Part shown: in pieces, positions 7,406-19,391 of the stretch
Numbering within the stretch: position 1 is the stretch's first letter
How the letters are laid out: every line of letters starts with the position of its first letter
Source of the DNA: Geobacillus thermocatenulatus
GTDB taxonomy: Bacteria; Bacillota; Bacilli; Bacillales; Anoxybacillaceae
Direction of reading: 5' to 3'
DNA: 64,000 nucleotides
Assembly (NCBI RefSeq): GCF_002217655.1
Contig: NZ_NEWK01000001.1
Span: 1,126,001 to 1,190,000, forward strand
Program-made: the position numbers and the translations under genes
The notes under the pieces: model-generated
Seen by the model: only the letters and a program-made list of their open reading frames with translations
Databases searched by the model: none
Told to the model about the DNA's origin: nothing

Positions 7406-8524
7406 ATGGAACAGCCGCTCGATTTACGCCAGTACTCGGTGCGCACGGATTTAGCGATCGAAGCGCATGAGATCGCACTCGAGGAGCGCTTGCAGCAAAA
7501 ACAAGAAAGCGCCGCGCCGATTGAGGGGGTCATCATTCATGACGAGGAGATCAACGGTGTCAAGCTGTCGCATGTGCATGTCACGGAACAAGGAGCGGCC
7601 TCGATCGGCAAGAAGCCGGGCCACTACGTGACGATTGAAGCGCAAGGCATCCGCGAACAAAACACCGAGTTACAGCAAAACGTGCAGCGCATCTTCTCCG
7701 ACCAGCTCAGCGCCTTTTTCAAGCGGCTCCGCATCCCCGATCAAGCGAGCTGCTTGATTGTCGGGCTCGGCAACCAAAACGTCACTCCGGACGCGCTCGG
7801 GCCGCTGACGGTGGAAAACGTGCTTGTCACCCGTCATTTGTTCCAGCTGCAGCCGGAAAGCGTCGAGGAAGGCTTCCGGCCGGTGAGCGCTCTTGCTCCG
7901 GGGGTGATGGGGACGACCGGGATTGAAACGAGCGACATTATCGACGGCGTCGTCCGGAAAACAAATCCGGATTTTGTCATTGTGATTGACGCCTTGGCAG
8001 CTCGCTCGATCGAACGGGTCAACGCGACGATTCAAATTTCGGACACCGGCATCCATCCTGGCTCCGGGGTCGGCAACAAGCGGAAAGAGTTAAGCCATGA
8101 AACGCTTGGCATTCCGGTCATTTCGATCGGCGTTCCGACGGTTGTCGATGCGGTCTCCATCACGAGCGACACGATCGATTTCATTTTGAAGCATTTCGGC
8201 CGCGAAATGCGCGAAGGGAAACGGCCGTCAAGCGCGCTCGCTCCGGCGGGCTGGACGTTTGGGCGCAAACGAAAATTGACGGAACAAGACATGCCGTCGC
8301 CGCAAGAACGGTCGACGTTTCTTGGCATGGTCGGCACGCTTGGCGATGAAGAAAAGCGGCGCCTCATCTATGAAGTGCTCGCCCCGCTCGGGCATAATTT
8401 GATGGTGACCCCAAAAGAGATCGATTCGTTTATCGGCGATATGGCCAACTTATTAGCCGGCGGCTTGAATGCGGCACTGCATCGGCAAGTCGACCAAGGC
8501 AATGTCGGCTCCTACACTCATTAG
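7406..8524 (+). CDS. gpr: Germination protease GPR
   Basis: GPR (372 aa) is the aspartic-type A25 peptidase that degrades small acid-soluble spore proteins when spores germinate. It is made in the forespore as a zymogen and cleaves itself near the N-terminus; [18 protein letters not shown] at about residues 8-25 covers the expected processing region. Conserved blocks include [15 protein letters not shown] (about 117-131) and [20 protein letters not shown] chose the ATG at 7406 because GGGGAGGAA lies just before it; an upstream in-frame ATG at 7391 overlaps that ribosome binding site. It is followed by spoIIP, as in B. subtilis. Confidence 0.95.
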   Translation: MEQPLDLRQYSVRTDLAIEAHEIALEERLQQKQESAAPIEGVIIHDEEINGVKLSHVHVTEQGAASIGKKPGHYVTIEAQGIREQNTELQQNVQRIFSDQLSAFFKRLRIPDQASCLIVGLGNQNVTPDALGPLTVENVLVTRHLFQLQPESVEEGFRPVSALAPGVMGTTGIETSDIIDGVVRKTNPDFVIVIDALAARSIERVNATIQISDTGIHPGSGVGNKRKELSHETLGIPVISIGVPTVVDAVSITSDTIDFILKHFGREMREGKRPSSALAPAGWTFGRKRKLTEQDMPSPQERSTFLGMVGTLGDEEKRRLIYEVLAPLGHNLMVTPKEIDSFIGDMANLLAGGLNAALHRQVDQGNVGSYTH

Positions 8525-8556
8525 ACAAAAAACAGTTCTATCTTTTCCCGCTTGGC

Positions 8557-8564
8557 CATACGTT
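8557..8564 (+). promoter_or_regulatory. Candidate mother-cell (SigE) -10 element of spoIIP
   Basis: CATACGTT matches the SigE -10 consensus CATACANT at seven of eight positions and lies 35 bp before the spoIIP start codon. A weak -35 (TTCTATC) precedes it by 14 nt. spoIIP is SigE-dependent in B. subtilis, which supports the assignment. Confidence 0.5.
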
Positions 8565-8598
8565 AAACTAAGGAGACAAGCCGGGAAAGGGTGGGAAT

Positions 8599-9798
8599 AT
8601 GAAACGATGGCGCTCCTCAAACGTCATGATCGCGATTCCAGGAGCCAGCATAAAGAAACTGTTGATGCTCATCATCCTTGGCTGCATGATGATGTTTATG
8701 CTTGTCGGAGCGCTCACATCGCTGCGGCCGGAATACCGTCCGTCGTCATCATCGCTGAACGATATGGCGGCCCATTTTCCGGAAGAGACGTTCATTCGTC
8801 TGTTCGCCTTGGAAAATCGATATTTTGCGCAGCTGCTTCCGAAAGATCGGCGGCAAACGAATTACTCATCGCTATTGTTCCGCCTGGCGACGAGCATCAA
8901 TCCCGATGACCCGCGCAGCCTGCTTGGCAGCGAGCTGCCGGGCTTTGCCCTTTATGACAGCAAAATTCTCATCGCTGGTGAAGGAACGGATTATACGAAC
9001 ATGCCATACGAATCAGCGCCGCCGCTTGAGGCGATGCTTGCGGAACGGCAAGCCTCGGTCGATGAGCTCGAACAAGCAAACAAGAACGAAGATGAAAAAC
9101 CGGTTCCCCCGCCATCGCAGACGACCGGAGGGAAAAAAGTAGTCTACATTTACAATACCCATACGCATGAATCGTTTTTGCCGGCGCTCAAAGGGGTCAC
9201 CGACCCGGATTTGGCGTTTCACCCGACGGTCAACATCACAAAAGTGGGGGAAAAGTTAGCGGAAGAACTGGAAAAGCGCGGCATCGGGGCTCAAGTGAGC
9301 AAAATCGACATTGTCAGCGAATTGTTAAAGAAAGGAATGAAATACTCCCAATCGTATGATATGTCTCGCCAAATAGTGGTCGCAGCGATGAAGCAAAATC
9401 GTGACTTGCACTACTTCATCGATATCCATCGCGATTCGCGGCGGCGGAACTATACGACGGCTACGATCCACGGCGTTGATTATGCGCGTGTCGCCTTCAT
9501 TATTGGCGGAGAAAACGCGACATACGAGAAAAACTTGCAGCTGGCTACCGCGTTGCATCAGTTGTTGCAAAAGAAATATCCAGGGTTGAGCCGCGGAGTG
9601 ATCGAGAAAAAAGGAGCCGGGACGAACGGCAAGTTTAATCAAGATTTATCGGAAAACGCGATTTTAATTGAAGTCGGCGGTGTTGACAATACGTTTACGG
9701 AGTTGTTTCGTTCCGTGTCGGCGCTCGCTGACGTATTCAGCGACTATTATTGGCAGGCGGAAAAAGTCGAAGCGCCGGCTCCGGCGGAGAAAAAGTAA
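8599..9798 (+). CDS. spoIIP: SpoIIP, stage II sporulation amidase/endopeptidase
   Basis: SpoIIP is a peptidoglycan hydrolase that works with SpoIID and SpoIIM to thin septal wall and drive engulfment. The 399-residue protein has an N-terminal membrane anchor (LLMLIILGCMMMFMLVGAL, about residues 16-34), a long extracytoplasmic region and a C-terminal catalytic domain. Visible catalytic-domain motifs are YNTHTHESFLPAL with the zinc-binding His and Glu, DIHRDS, and AILIEVGGVDNT near the end. The length agrees with the B. subtilis protein (about 400). It lies 74 bp after gpr with its own promoter candidate and is followed 12 bp later by yqxA, probably in the same transcript. Confidence 0.95.
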   Translation: MKRWRSSNVMIAIPGASIKKLLMLIILGCMMMFMLVGALTSLRPEYRPSSSSLNDMAAHFPEETFIRLFALENRYFAQLLPKDRRQTNYSSLLFRLATSINPDDPRSLLGSELPGFALYDSKILIAGEGTDYTNMPYESAPPLEAMLAERQASVDELEQANKNEDEKPVPPPSQTTGGKKVVYIYNTHTHESFLPALKGVTDPDLAFHPTVNITKVGEKLAEELEKRGIGAQVSKIDIVSELLKKGMKYSQSYDMSRQIVVAAMKQNRDLHYFIDIHRDSRRRNYTTATIHGVDYARVAFIIGGENATYEKNLQLATALHQLLQKKYPGLSRGVIEKKGAGTNGKFNQDLSENAILIEVGGVDNTFTELFRSVSALADVFSDYYWQAEKVEAPAPAEKK

Positions 9799-9810
9799 AG
9801 GAGCGTCACT

Positions 9811-10149
9811 ATGGCACGATGGTTCATCCGCTTTACTCTAGCGATCTTTCTTCTTTTTTTCGGCGTGTTGTTTGGCATGCAAGAGGCGCATCGCGGCATG
9901 GAACGGATGCGCGGTTATGCTGATCCATCGTTTCCATCCGTCATCGATATGAAAAAAAGGGAAAATGGTGAGGTGGAAGCGGCGGTGTTTGGCCGGCCGG
10001 TCGTTGCTGGAGATTTAGGAGAAAAGCAAGAAACGATTCGCGAGCTGAAAACGTTCAACTTGTTCTCTAGGCTCGGCCAGCTTTTTGCCGATGCCGTCAC
10101 CGCGCTCATGGAAATGCTGTTTTCGCTCGTCGGCCGGGTGTTGGACTAG
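9811..10149 (+). CDS. yqxA: YqxA family protein (DUF3679)
   Basis: This is a 112-residue protein with one N-terminal membrane segment (FTLAIFLLFFGVLFGMQ, about residues 8-24) and a C-terminal hydrophobic stretch. Its start MARWFIRFTLAIF and its place directly after spoIIP identify it as YqxA. The function is unknown. Cotranscription with spoIIP would make it a mother-cell protein of early sporulation; this is inference from context. Confidence 0.85.
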   Translation: MARWFIRFTLAIFLLFFGVLFGMQEAHRGMERMRGYADPSFPSVIDMKKRENGEVEAAVFGRPVVAGDLGEKQETIRELKTFNLFSRLGQLFADAVTALMEMLFSLVGRVLD

Positions 10150-10179
10150 CCCGTTCATGTGCGGACGAAACAGGAACGT

Positions 10180-10207
10180 GCCGTCACCATGGCGGCTTTT
10201 TCTTTTT
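10180..10207 (+). terminator. Terminator after yqxA
   Basis: A 6-bp stem (GCCGTC with GGCGGC, including one G-U pair) and a 5-nt loop are followed by TTTTTCTTTTTT. The stem is short but the T-run is long. Confidence 0.65.
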
Positions 10208-10335
10208 TACGCCGTCTGTCGGCTGGAGCACAAAGTGCTGCGCTTTCCATATTATCGATTGTTTTCTTGGCGCGGCTCTGGCCGTTTCGCGTCTTTCCGG
10301 AAAGCATAAACGGCGGCTTGGCTTTTCGTTCATCA

Positions 10336-10364
10336 TTGAATCTTCTTCGCGCTGTTGCTATAAT
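10336..10364 (+). promoter_or_regulatory. SigA promoter of lepA
   Basis: TTGAAT (10336-10341), a 17-nt spacer and a perfect TATAAT (10359-10364) lie 42 bp before the lepA start codon. This is the best vegetative promoter match in this part of the window. Confidence 0.8.
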
Positions 10365-10406
10365 CAAAGCTAGTGTAGTTTTGCGAAGAAGCAGGAGTGA
10401 GAGACA

Positions 10407-12236
10407 ATGAACCGGGAAGAACGGTTGAAACGACAGGAGCGGATCCGCAATTTTTCGATTATTGCCCACATTGACCACGGAAAATCGACGCTGGCGGACC
10501 GCATTTTGGAAAAAACGGGGGCGCTGTCGGAGCGTGAATTGCGCGAGCAGACGCTCGATACGATGGAACTGGAGCGCGAGCGTGGCATCACGATTAAATT
10601 GAATGCGGTCCAGTTGACATATAGAGCGAAAAATGGCGAAGAGTACATTTTCCATTTGATCGACACGCCGGGCCATGTCGACTTTACGTACGAAGTGTCG
10701 CGCAGTTTGGCTGCCTGCGAAGGGGCGATTTTGGTCGTCGATGCGGCGCAAGGCATTGAAGCGCAGACGCTCGCCAACGTGTATTTGGCGATCGATAATA
10801 ATTTAGAAATTTTGCCGGTCATTAACAAAATTGATTTGCCAAGCGCTGAACCGGAGCGGGTGCGTCAAGAAATTGAGGATGTCATCGGTTTGGACGCCTC
10901 TGACGCGGTGCTTGCTTCGGCCAAAGTCGGCATCGGCATCGAAGAAATTTTGGAAAAAATCGTCGAAAAGATTCCGGCTCCCTCGGGCGATCCGGATGCG
11001 CCGCTGAAGGCGCTCGTTTTTGATTCCCTTTATGACCCGTACCGCGGCGTTGTCGCCTATGTTCGCGTCGTCGACGGAACGGTGAAGCCAGGACAGCGCA
11101 TTAAAATGATGTCGACCGGCAAAGAGTTTGAAGTGACGGAAGTCGGCGTGTTCACGCCGAAGCAAAAAGTCGTCGACGAATTGACGGTCGGTGATGTCGG
11201 CTATTTGACCGCCTCGATTAAAAACGTGAAAGATACGCGCGTCGGCGATACGATCACCGATGCCGAACGGCCGGCAGCTGAACCGCTCCCGGGCTATCGG
11301 AAGCTCAATCCGATGGTGTTTTGCGGGATGTATCCGATCGATACGGCGCGTTACAACGATTTGCGCGAGGCGCTCGAGAAGCTGCAATTGAACGATGCGG
11401 CGCTCCACTTTGAGCCGGAAACGTCGCAGGCGCTTGGGTTCGGCTTCCGCTGTGGGTTTCTTGGCTTGCTTCATATGGAAATCATCCAAGAGCGGCTCGA
11501 GCGCGAATTTCATATCGATTTGATCACGACCGCGCCGAGCGTCGTTTACAAGGTGCATTTGACTGACGGAACGGAAGTTGACGTCGACAACCCGACGAAC
11601 ATGCCCGACCCGCAAAAAATCGACCGCATTGAAGAGCCGTATGTGAAAGCGACGATCATGGTGCCAAACGACTATGTCGGGCCGGTGATGGAGCTGTGTC
11701 AAGGAAAGCGCGGCACGTTTGTCGATATGCAATATTTGGATGAAAAGCGCGTCATGCTCATTTACGATATGCCGCTCTCTGAGATCGTCTACGACTTTTT
11801 CGACGCTTTAAAGTCGAACACAAAAGGGTACGCGTCATTCGACTACGAATGGATCGGCTACCGGCCGTCCAATCTCGTCAAAATGGATATTTTGCTAAAC
11901 GGCGAAAAAATCGATGCCTTATCGTTTATCGTTCATCGCGACTCTGCGTACGAGCGCGGCAAAGCGATCGTGGAAAAGCTGAAAGATTTGATTCCACGCC
12001 AGCAATTTGAAGTGCCGGTGCAGGCGGCGATCGGCAACAAGGTCATCGCCCGTTCGACAATCAAAGCATTGCGCAAAAACGTGCTCGCCAAATGTTACGG
12101 CGGCGACGTGTCGCGGAAGCGGAAGCTGCTTGAGAAGCAAAAAGAAGGAAAGAAGCGGATGAAACAAATCGGGTCGGTCGAAGTGCCGCAAGAAGCGTTT
12201 ATGGCCGTCTTGAAAATCGACGACCAGAAAAAATAA
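10407..12236 (+). CDS. lepA: Elongation factor 4 (LepA), ribosomal GTPase
   Basis: LepA (609 aa) is a translational GTPase related to EF-G that acts on ribosomes, with proposed roles in back-translocation and 30S assembly. The G motifs are complete: [13 protein letters not shown] (G1, about residues 19-31), DTPGHVDF (G3) and NKIDLPSA (G4). Domains II to V follow, and the LepA-specific C-terminal domain ends [16 protein letters not shown]. The length equals that of the B. subtilis protein within a few residues. It has its own promoter and terminator. The start is the ATG at 10407 after AGGAGTGAG. Confidence 0.97.
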   Translation: MNREERLKRQERIRNFSIIAHIDHGKSTLADRILEKTGALSERELREQTLDTMELERERGITIKLNAVQLTYRAKNGEEYIFHLIDTPGHVDFTYEVSRSLAACEGAILVVDAAQGIEAQTLANVYLAIDNNLEILPVINKIDLPSAEPERVRQEIEDVIGLDASDAVLASAKVGIGIEEILEKIVEKIPAPSGDPDAPLKALVFDSLYDPYRGVVAYVRVVDGTVKPGQRIKMMSTGKEFEVTEVGVFTPKQKVVDELTVGDVGYLTASIKNVKDTRVGDTITDAERPAAEPLPGYRKLNPMVFCGMYPIDTARYNDLREALEKLQLNDAALHFEPETSQALGFGFRCGFLGLLHMEIIQERLEREFHIDLITTAPSVVYKVHLTDGTEVDVDNPTNMPDPQKIDRIEEPYVKATIMVPNDYVGPVMELCQGKRGTFVDMQYLDEKRVMLIYDMPLSEIVYDFFDALKSNTKGYASFDYEWIGYRPSNLVKMDILLNGEKIDALSFIVHRDSAYERGKAIVEKLKDLIPRQQFEVPVQAAIGNKVIARSTIKALRKNVLAKCYGGDVSRKRKLLEKQKEGKKRMKQIGSVEVPQEAFMAVLKIDDQKK

Positions 12237-12240
12237 CGAG

Positions 12241-12274
12241 CAAGGCTGTCTCCGTTGGGGATAGCCTTGTTTGT
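12241..12274 (+). terminator. Terminator between lepA and hemW
   Basis: CAAGGCTGTCTCC pairs with GGGGATAGCCTTG (12241-12269), followed by a short T-rich stretch. hemW begins only 40 bp later, so read-through is likely to supply some hemW mRNA. Confidence 0.7.
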
Positions 12275-12310
12275 TTCCTGCGGCGCTGCCGGCTGAAAGG
12301 AGGAGGACCG

Positions 12311-13450
12311 ATGGCCGTTTCAGCGTATTTTCATATTCCCTTTTGCGCCCATATTTGCCATTATTGCGATTTTAACAAAGTATTTGCCGCCGGCCAGCCG
12401 ATTGACGACTATTTGCGGGCGATGGACAAAGAAATGGCGTGGACGGCGGCGGAATTTGGCAGCCAACTCAAGACGCTGTTTATCGGCGGCGGCACGCCGA
12501 CGGTGCTTGAGCCGGCGCAGCTCGGCTGTTTGCTTGCGAGCATCCACCGCCATTTTCAGTTTGACCCACAAACGGCCGAATTTACCGTCGAAGCCAACCC
12601 GGACGGCTTGACGAAAGAAAAGCTCGCGATTTTGCGCGATGCCGGAGTGAATCGGCTGAGCCTGGGGGTGCAGACATTTGACGATCAGCTTCTGCAAACG
12701 ATCGGCCGCACGCACCGGCGAGGCGACGTCATACGGGCTGTAGCGTTGGCCAGAGAAGTCGGGTTTCAGAACATCAGCATTGATGTCATGTACGGTTTGC
12801 CGGGGCAGACGCTTGAGCAGTTTACGGCCGATTTAGAAGCGGCGTTTTCGCTTCATGTGCCCCATCTTTCTGCTTATTCCCTCATTTTGGAGCCAAGGAC
12901 GATTTTTTATAACGAATGGCGGAAAGGCCGGCTCCGTCTACCGGGTGAAGAGATGGAAGCCGAGATGTACGAAGCGGCGATGGAGCAGATGGCCGCCGCT
13001 GGCTATCGGCAATACGAAATCAGCAACTATGCTGTGCCGGGATTCGAAAGCCGGCACAACTTGACGTACTGGAACAATGAGGAGTACTACGGCATCGGCG
13101 CTGGGGCGCACAGCTATATCGACGGTGTGCGGCGGGCGAATATCGGTCCCATCCGGCATTACATCAGTGCGATCGAACGCGGCCAATGGCCGCACCGCGG
13201 CGTGCGCCGCTTGACCACTCGCGAGCAGATGGAAGAGGAAATGTTTTTAGGGCTGCGCAAAACGGAAGGGGTATCCAAAGTCTGCTTTCGGCAAAAGTTC
13301 GGCCGCGACCTCCACGACATATTTGGCGCGGCGATCCGCCGGGAAATCGAGAACGGACGCCTCGAGGAAACGGAGACTCACATCCGCTTGACAAAACGGG
13401 GCAAGCTGCTCGGCAATGAAGTGTTTGCCGCGTTCCTCGGCGAAATGTAA
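12311..13450 (+). CDS. hemW: HemW, radical SAM heme chaperone (HemN-like)
   Basis: The 379-residue protein is a radical SAM enzyme of the HemN/HemW family. The 4Fe-4S motif CAHICHYC (about residues 13-20, CxxxCxxC) is preceded by YFHIPF. GGGTPT and SLGVQTFDD further identify the family. Short HemN-like proteins beside lepA in Bacillaceae correspond to B. subtilis YqeR, now regarded as HemW, a heme-binding and heme-transfer protein. True coproporphyrinogen dehydrogenases are longer and have an extra N-terminal segment that is absent here. The gene lies between lepA and the hrcA operon. Functional assignment as chaperone rather than oxidase is from family knowledge. Confidence 0.92.
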   Translation: MAVSAYFHIPFCAHICHYCDFNKVFAAGQPIDDYLRAMDKEMAWTAAEFGSQLKTLFIGGGTPTVLEPAQLGCLLASIHRHFQFDPQTAEFTVEANPDGLTKEKLAILRDAGVNRLSLGVQTFDDQLLQTIGRTHRRGDVIRAVALAREVGFQNISIDVMYGLPGQTLEQFTADLEAAFSLHVPHLSAYSLILEPRTIFYNEWRKGRLRLPGEEMEAEMYEAAMEQMAAAGYRQYEISNYAVPGFESRHNLTYWNNEEYYGIGAGAHSYIDGVRRANIGPIRHYISAIERGQWPHRGVRRLTTREQMEEEMFLGLRKTEGVSKVCFRQKFGRDLHDIFGAAIRREIENGRLEETETHIRLTKRGKLLGNEVFAAFLGEM

Positions 13451-13453
13451 ACA

Positions 13454-13482
13454 TTGACATTTGCCGGGCGATTTGCTACCCT
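13454..13482 (+). promoter_or_regulatory. SigA promoter of the hrcA-dnaK operon
   Basis: A perfect TTGACA (13454-13459) is followed after 17 nt by TACCCT (13477-13482). It lies directly upstream of the CIRCE operator, as expected for the heat-shock operon. Confidence 0.8.
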
Positions 13483-13492
13483 AGTAGTAGAT

Positions 13493-13519
13493 TTAGCACT
13501 CGAATTGTTCGAGTGCTAA
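13493..13519 (+). promoter_or_regulatory. CIRCE operator (HrcA binding site)
   Basis: The sequence is the exact consensus TTAGCACTC, nine spacer bases, GAGTGCTAA. HrcA binds this inverted repeat and represses the operon; GroEL availability adjusts HrcA activity. It sits just after the promoter and just before the hrcA start. Confidence 0.98.
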
Positions 13520-13533
13520 CAGAGGTGAGACAC

Positions 13534-14568
13534 GTGCTAACGGACCGCCAACTGCTGATTTTGCAGGTGATTATCGACGATTTCATTCGTTCTGGGCAGC
13601 CGGTTGGTTCGCGGACGTTATCAAAAAAGCACCAAATCGCGTTCAGCTCGGCGACGATCCGCAATGAGATGGCGGATTTGGAGGAGCTTGGCTACATTGA
13701 AAAAACGCACATTTCTTCCGGCCGTGTGCCGTCGGAAAAAGGGTACCGCTACTACGTCGACCATTTGCTGCCGCCGCAGCGGCTGACAAGGGCGGACATT
13801 CAAAAAATCCGCTCCGTGTTTGCCGAGCGCATCTATGAGCTGGAAAAACTGATGCAAAAGTCGGCGCAAATTTTATCCGAGCTGACGAACTATACATCCA
13901 TCGCGCTCGGGCCGACGTTTAAAGAAAGCAAACTGAAGCGGATGCAAATCGTTCCGCTCAACGAACAGACAGCCGTCGCCATCGTCGTGACGGACACCGG
14001 CCATGTTGAAAACCGGGTCGTGACGATTCCGTCATCGATGGACGCAGGCGACCTCGAAAAAATGGTTAACATTTTTAACGAGCGGCTCGCCGGCGTTCCG
14101 CTCATGGATTTGAAAGAAAAAATGGAGACGGAAGTGGCCGACGTATTGCGCCGGCACATCCGCAACTACGACAGCGTGCTCAATACGCTCATGGAGACGC
14201 TCGATGCCCCTGAAGAAGAAAAAGTGTTTTTCGCCGGCAAGGCGAATATGCTCAACCAGCCGGAGTTCAGCGACATCCAAAAAGTGCGCCCGCTTCTGGA
14301 CATCATTGAGCAGGAAAAAGACATTTATCGCCTGCTCCGCAAGCAAACCCAAAAAGGAGTGCGGGTTTCGATCGGGCATGAAAACGAATTGCGCGGCATG
14401 GAAAACTGCAGCTTGATTACAGCGACGTATTCGGTCGGCGATGAGCCGCTCGGGGCGATCGCGATTCTTGGTCCAACGCGAATGGAATACTCGCGCGTCA
14501 TCACGGTCTTAAACCGCGTCGCTTCCGATTTGTCGGCCGCGCTGGCGAAATGGTATCAAAGTCAATAA
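13534..14568 (+). CDS. hrcA: HrcA, heat-inducible transcription repressor
   Basis: HrcA (344 aa) represses the dnaK and groE operons by binding CIRCE. The N-terminal winged helix covers about residues 1-75 ([47 protein letters not shown]). The rest is the GAF-like and dimerisation domains. I chose the GTG at 13534 because AGAGGTGA precedes it by 6 nt; an upstream GTG at 13513 lies inside the CIRCE element and is unlikely. It is the first gene of the operon, so it controls its own synthesis. Confidence 0.96.
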   Translation: MLTDRQLLILQVIIDDFIRSGQPVGSRTLSKKHQIAFSSATIRNEMADLEELGYIEKTHISSGRVPSEKGYRYYVDHLLPPQRLTRADIQKIRSVFAERIYELEKLMQKSAQILSELTNYTSIALGPTFKESKLKRMQIVPLNEQTAVAIVVTDTGHVENRVVTIPSSMDAGDLEKMVNIFNERLAGVPLMDLKEKMETEVADVLRRHIRNYDSVLNTLMETLDAPEEEKVFFAGKANMLNQPEFSDIQKVRPLLDIIEQEKDIYRLLRKQTQKGVRVSIGHENELRGMENCSLITATYSVGDEPLGAIAILGPTRMEYSRVITVLNRVASDLSAALAKWYQSQ

Positions 14569-14569
14569 G

Positions 14570-14625
14570 AATGGCCATATTGGATAACGGATGGATCGCG
14601 CATCCATCCTTTCCTTGTGGCCATT
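14570..14625 (+). other. Two-part stem-loop between hrcA and grpE
   Basis: The outer arms AATGGCC (14570-14576) and GGCCATT (14619-14625) enclose a perfect 8-bp inner hairpin, GGATGGAT/ATCCATCC (14589-14609). There is no T-run, so it is not a standard terminator. In the B. subtilis dnaK operon the transcript is processed between hrcA and grpE, and this structure is in the equivalent place. It could therefore be a cleavage or stability element; that is inference. Confidence 0.65.
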
Positions 14626-14666
14626 GATACATAAAAGGAAAGAGCCCCGGCAGGGAGGTGAAAGCG

Positions 14667-15308
14667 ATGGAACAAGGAGAAAAACAAGTGATGGAACAAG
14701 CTACATACGATGAGCCGGAGCGGGAGCAACCCATCGAGGAAGAAGCCGCCCCGCAGCCCGAGGGGGAATCAGGCAGCGTTCCGCTTGAAGAGGCCGGTGG
14801 GGAGGAAGCGGCGGAGCCGGCGGAAAAAGCGCCAACGGCCGAGGAGTTGGCGGCGGCCAAGGCGCAGATCAACGAATTGGAAGCGAAGCTTTCAGAGATG
14901 GAACACCGGTATCTCCGCCTGTACGCCGATTTTGAAAACTTCCGCCGCCGGACGCGCCAGGAGATGGAAGCGGCTGAAAAATACCGCGCCCAAAGCTTGG
15001 CGAGCGATTTGCTTCCGGTGCTTGACAACTTTGAACGCGCGTTGAAAATAGAGGCGGACAACGAACAGGCGAAATCGATTTTGCAAGGGATGGAAATGGT
15101 GTACCGCTCGCTTTTAGACGCCTTGAAGAAAGAAGGCGTCGAGGCGATCGAGGCGGTCGGAAAGCCGTTTGACCCTTATTTGCACCAAGCCGTGATGCAG
15201 GCGGAAGCGGAAGGCTATGAGCCGAACACGGTTGTTGAGGAGTTGCAAAAAGGTTATAAGCTGAAAGACCGCGTGCTGCGGCCCGCCATGGTCAAAGTAA
15301 GCCAATAA
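14667..15308 (+). CDS. grpE: GrpE, nucleotide exchange factor for DnaK
   Basis: GrpE (213 aa) releases ADP from DnaK. The first 75 or so residues are acidic and low in complexity. A long coiled coil follows ([20 protein letters not shown]), then the family block [19 protein letters not shown], and a C-terminal beta domain ending [11 protein letters not shown] chose the ATG at 14667, preceded by GGGAGGTG at 14653-14660; the GTG at 14658 overlaps that site. It is the second gene of the operon and lies 24 bp before dnaK. Confidence 0.96.
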   Translation: MEQGEKQVMEQATYDEPEREQPIEEEAAPQPEGESGSVPLEEAGGEEAAEPAEKAPTAEELAAAKAQINELEAKLSEMEHRYLRLYADFENFRRRTRQEMEAAEKYRAQSLASDLLPVLDNFERALKIEADNEQAKSILQGMEMVYRSLLDALKKEGVEAIEAVGKPFDPYLHQAVMQAEAEGYEPNTVVEELQKGYKLKDRVLRPAMVKVSQ

Positions 15309-15328
15309 ACGGAAACGGAGGGTGATGA

Positions 15329-17155
<1,827 letters not shown>

Positions 17156-17163
17156 TGCAACCG

Positions 17164-17203
17164 AAAGTCAAAGTCAGGCCTGCCTTGGCTTTGACTTTTT
17201 TTC
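17164..17203 (+). terminator. Terminator or attenuator between dnaK and dnaJ
   Basis: AAAGTCAAAG (17164-17173) pairs with CTTTGACTTT (17189-17198) and runs into a T-tract. A TTGACA at 17209-17214 follows, but no well-spaced -10 could be found, so partial read-through into dnaJ is the simplest reading. Confidence 0.8.
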
Positions 17204-17284
17204 TAGCATTGACATATTGCCTTGCCGCAGAGGGAAATGATAAAATTAAATTTATGTGAGTGAATCGGGAGTGGATGATCAACG

Positions 17285-18430
17285 ATGGCGAAGCGCGATT
17301 ATTACGAGATTCTCGGCGTCAGCAAAAACGCGACGAAAGACGAGATCAAAAAAGCGTATCGAAAGCTTTCGAAGCAGTATCATCCAGATGTGAACAAAGC
17401 CCCGGACGCCGCGGAAAAGTTTAAGGAAATTAAAGAGGCGTACGAAGTGTTAAGCGATGATGAAAAGCGGGCCCGTTACGACCGCTTCGGCCATGCCGAC
17501 CCGAACGAAACGTTTAGCGGCGGATTCCAAGACGGAGGGTTTGATTTCGGCGGCTTTAGCGGCTTTGGCGGTTTTGAAGATATTTTTGAAACGTTTTTCG
17601 GCGCCGGTCCGCGCAGGCGGGCGAGCGGTCCGCGCAAAGGCGCGGATGTCGAGTATATGATGACGCTTACGTTTGAAGAAGCGGCGTTCGGAAAAGAAAC
17701 GGAAATTGAAATTCCACGGGAAGAGACGTGCGACACGTGCCAGGGCAGCGGAGCGAAACCGGGCACAAGCCCGACGTCTTGTCCGCATTGCCACGGCAGC
17801 GGGCAAGTGACAAGCGAACAAGCGACGCCATTTGGCCGCATCGTCAACCGCCGGACATGTCCCGTCTGCGGCGGCACGGGCCGGTACATTCCGGAGAAAT
17901 GCCCAACGTGCGGCGGCACGGGACGCGTCAAACGGCGAAAAAAAATTCACGTCAAAATTCCAGCCGGCGTCGACGACGGCCAGCAGCTGCGCGTCGCCGG
18001 CCAAGGGGAGCCAGGGGCCAATGGCGGGCCGCCGGGCGATTTGTACATCATCTTCCGAGTCGAACCACATGAGTTTTTCAAACGCGACGGCGACGATATT
18101 TATTGCGAAGTGCCGTTGTCGTTCGCCCAGGCGGCGCTCGGCGATGAGATCGAAGTGCCGACGCTCCATGGCCATGTGAAGCTGAAAATCCCGGCCGGCA
18201 CGCAAACGGGCACGCGCTTCCGCTTGAAGGGAAAAGGGGTGCCGAACGTGCGCGGCTACGGCCAAGGCGATCAGCACGTCATCGTCCGCGTTGTGACGCC
18301 GACGAAGCTAACTGAGAAGCAAAAGCAGCTGTTGCGCGAGTTTGATCGGCTCGGCGGAGACACGATGCACGACGAGCCGCACGGCCGTTTTTTTGAGAAA
18401 GTCAAAAAGGCGTTTAAAGGAGAAGCGTAA
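17285..18430 (+). CDS. dnaJ: DnaJ, Hsp40 co-chaperone
   Basis: DnaJ (381 aa) delivers substrates to DnaK and stimulates its ATPase. The J domain carries the HPD signature (QYHPDVN, about residues 31-37). A Gly/Phe-rich linker follows ([14 protein letters not shown]). The zinc domain has four CxxCxGxG repeats: [24 protein letters not shown] and CPTCGGTG. The C-terminal substrate domains are complete. Spacing to prmA is only 5 bp, which indicates one transcript through prmA, rsmE and mtaB. Confidence 0.98.
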   Translation: MAKRDYYEILGVSKNATKDEIKKAYRKLSKQYHPDVNKAPDAAEKFKEIKEAYEVLSDDEKRARYDRFGHADPNETFSGGFQDGGFDFGGFSGFGGFEDIFETFFGAGPRRRASGPRKGADVEYMMTLTFEEAAFGKETEIEIPREETCDTCQGSGAKPGTSPTSCPHCHGSGQVTSEQATPFGRIVNRRTCPVCGGTGRYIPEKCPTCGGTGRVKRRKKIHVKIPAGVDDGQQLRVAGQGEPGANGGPPGDLYIIFRVEPHEFFKRDGDDIYCEVPLSFAQAALGDEIEVPTLHGHVKLKIPAGTQTGTRFRLKGKGVPNVRGYGQGDQHVIVRVVTPTKLTEKQKQLLREFDRLGGDTMHDEPHGRFFEKVKKAFKGEA

Positions 18431-18435
18431 GCGCG

Positions 18436-19374
18436 ATGAAATGGTCAGAAATCAGTATTCATACGACGCATGAGGCGGTCGAGGCGATTTCGAACATTTT
18501 GCATGAAGCGGGCGCCGGCGGCGTCGTCATCGAAGACCCATACGATTTGGTCAAGGAACGGGACGACTGGTACGGCGAGATCGTCGAGCTCAACCCGGAC
18601 GACTATCCGGAAGAAGGGGTCATCATTAAGGCCTATTTGCCGGTCAACAGTTTTCTTGGCGAAACGGTCGAACAAATTAAGCAGGCGATTAACAATTTAT
18701 GGATGTATGATATCGACCTTGGCAAAAATAAAATTACATTGAGCGAAGTAAACGAAGAGGAATGGGCAACGGCGTGGAAAAAGCATTATCACCCGGTGAA
18801 AGTGTCCGAAAAATTTACGATCGTGCCGACGTGGGAAACGTACGAGCCGGCGTCTAGTGATGAGCTGATCATTGAAATGGATCCGGGCATGGCGTTTGGG
18901 ACCGGCACGCACCCGACAACGGTCATGTGTCTGCAGGCGCTCGAAAAGTACGTGCGCCCCGGCGATCATGTCATTGACGTCGGCACCGGCTCCGGCATTT
19001 TAAGCATCGCCGCGGCGATGCTTGGCGCTCGGTCGGTGCGGGCGCTCGATTTGGACCCGGTGGCGGTCGACAGCGCGCGGCTGAACGTGAAGCTCAATAA
19101 GGTGCAACATATCGTAACGGTCTCACAAAACAATTTGCTCGACCATATTGAGGAACCGGCTGATGTGATCGTCGCCAATATTTTAGCGGAAATCATTTTG
19201 CGCTTTACCGGTGACGCTTACCGGTTGTTAAAGCCAGGCGGCCGCTTCATCACGTCTGGCATCATTCAGGCGAAAAAGCAGGACGTCAAAGACGGGTTGC
19301 TTGCCGCCGGCTTTGCCATTGAGGAAATCAACGTGTTAGAAGACTGGGTGGCGGTTGTCGCCATGAAACCGTAA
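18436..19374 (+). CDS. prmA: PrmA, ribosomal protein L11 methyltransferase
   Basis: PrmA (312 aa) trimethylates ribosomal protein L11 using S-adenosylmethionine. The N-terminal substrate-recognition domain is followed by the methyltransferase fold. [12 protein letters not shown] precedes the SAM motif [16 protein letters not shown] (about residues 179-194), and the catalytic-region motif is [11 protein letters not shown]. Its place after dnaJ is conserved in Bacillaceae. Confidence 0.95.
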   Translation: MKWSEISIHTTHEAVEAISNILHEAGAGGVVIEDPYDLVKERDDWYGEIVELNPDDYPEEGVIIKAYLPVNSFLGETVEQIKQAINNLWMYDIDLGKNKITLSEVNEEEWATAWKKHYHPVKVSEKFTIVPTWETYEPASSDELIIEMDPGMAFGTGTHPTTVMCLQALEKYVRPGDHVIDVGTGSGILSIAAAMLGARSVRALDLDPVAVDSARLNVKLNKVQHIVTVSQNNLLDHIEEPADVIVANILAEIILRFTGDAYRLLKPGGRFITSGIIQAKKQDVKDGLLAAGFAIEEINVLEDWVAVVAMKP

Positions 19375-19391
19375 GCAAAGAAGGGATGGCT

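Noticed and set aside
10803-11732. 309-codon frame on the minus strand within lepA
   Set aside because: It lies wholly inside lepA, is rich in Arg, His and Asp as expected for the complement of GC-rich coding DNA, and has no family features.
17209-17240. Possible separate promoter for dnaJ
   Set aside because: TTGACA is perfect, but no -10 element is found at 16-18 nt, so a promoter call is not supported.
17450-18277. 275-codon minus-strand frame within dnaJ
   Set aside because: Complement of the dnaJ zinc-finger and substrate domains; compositional artefact.
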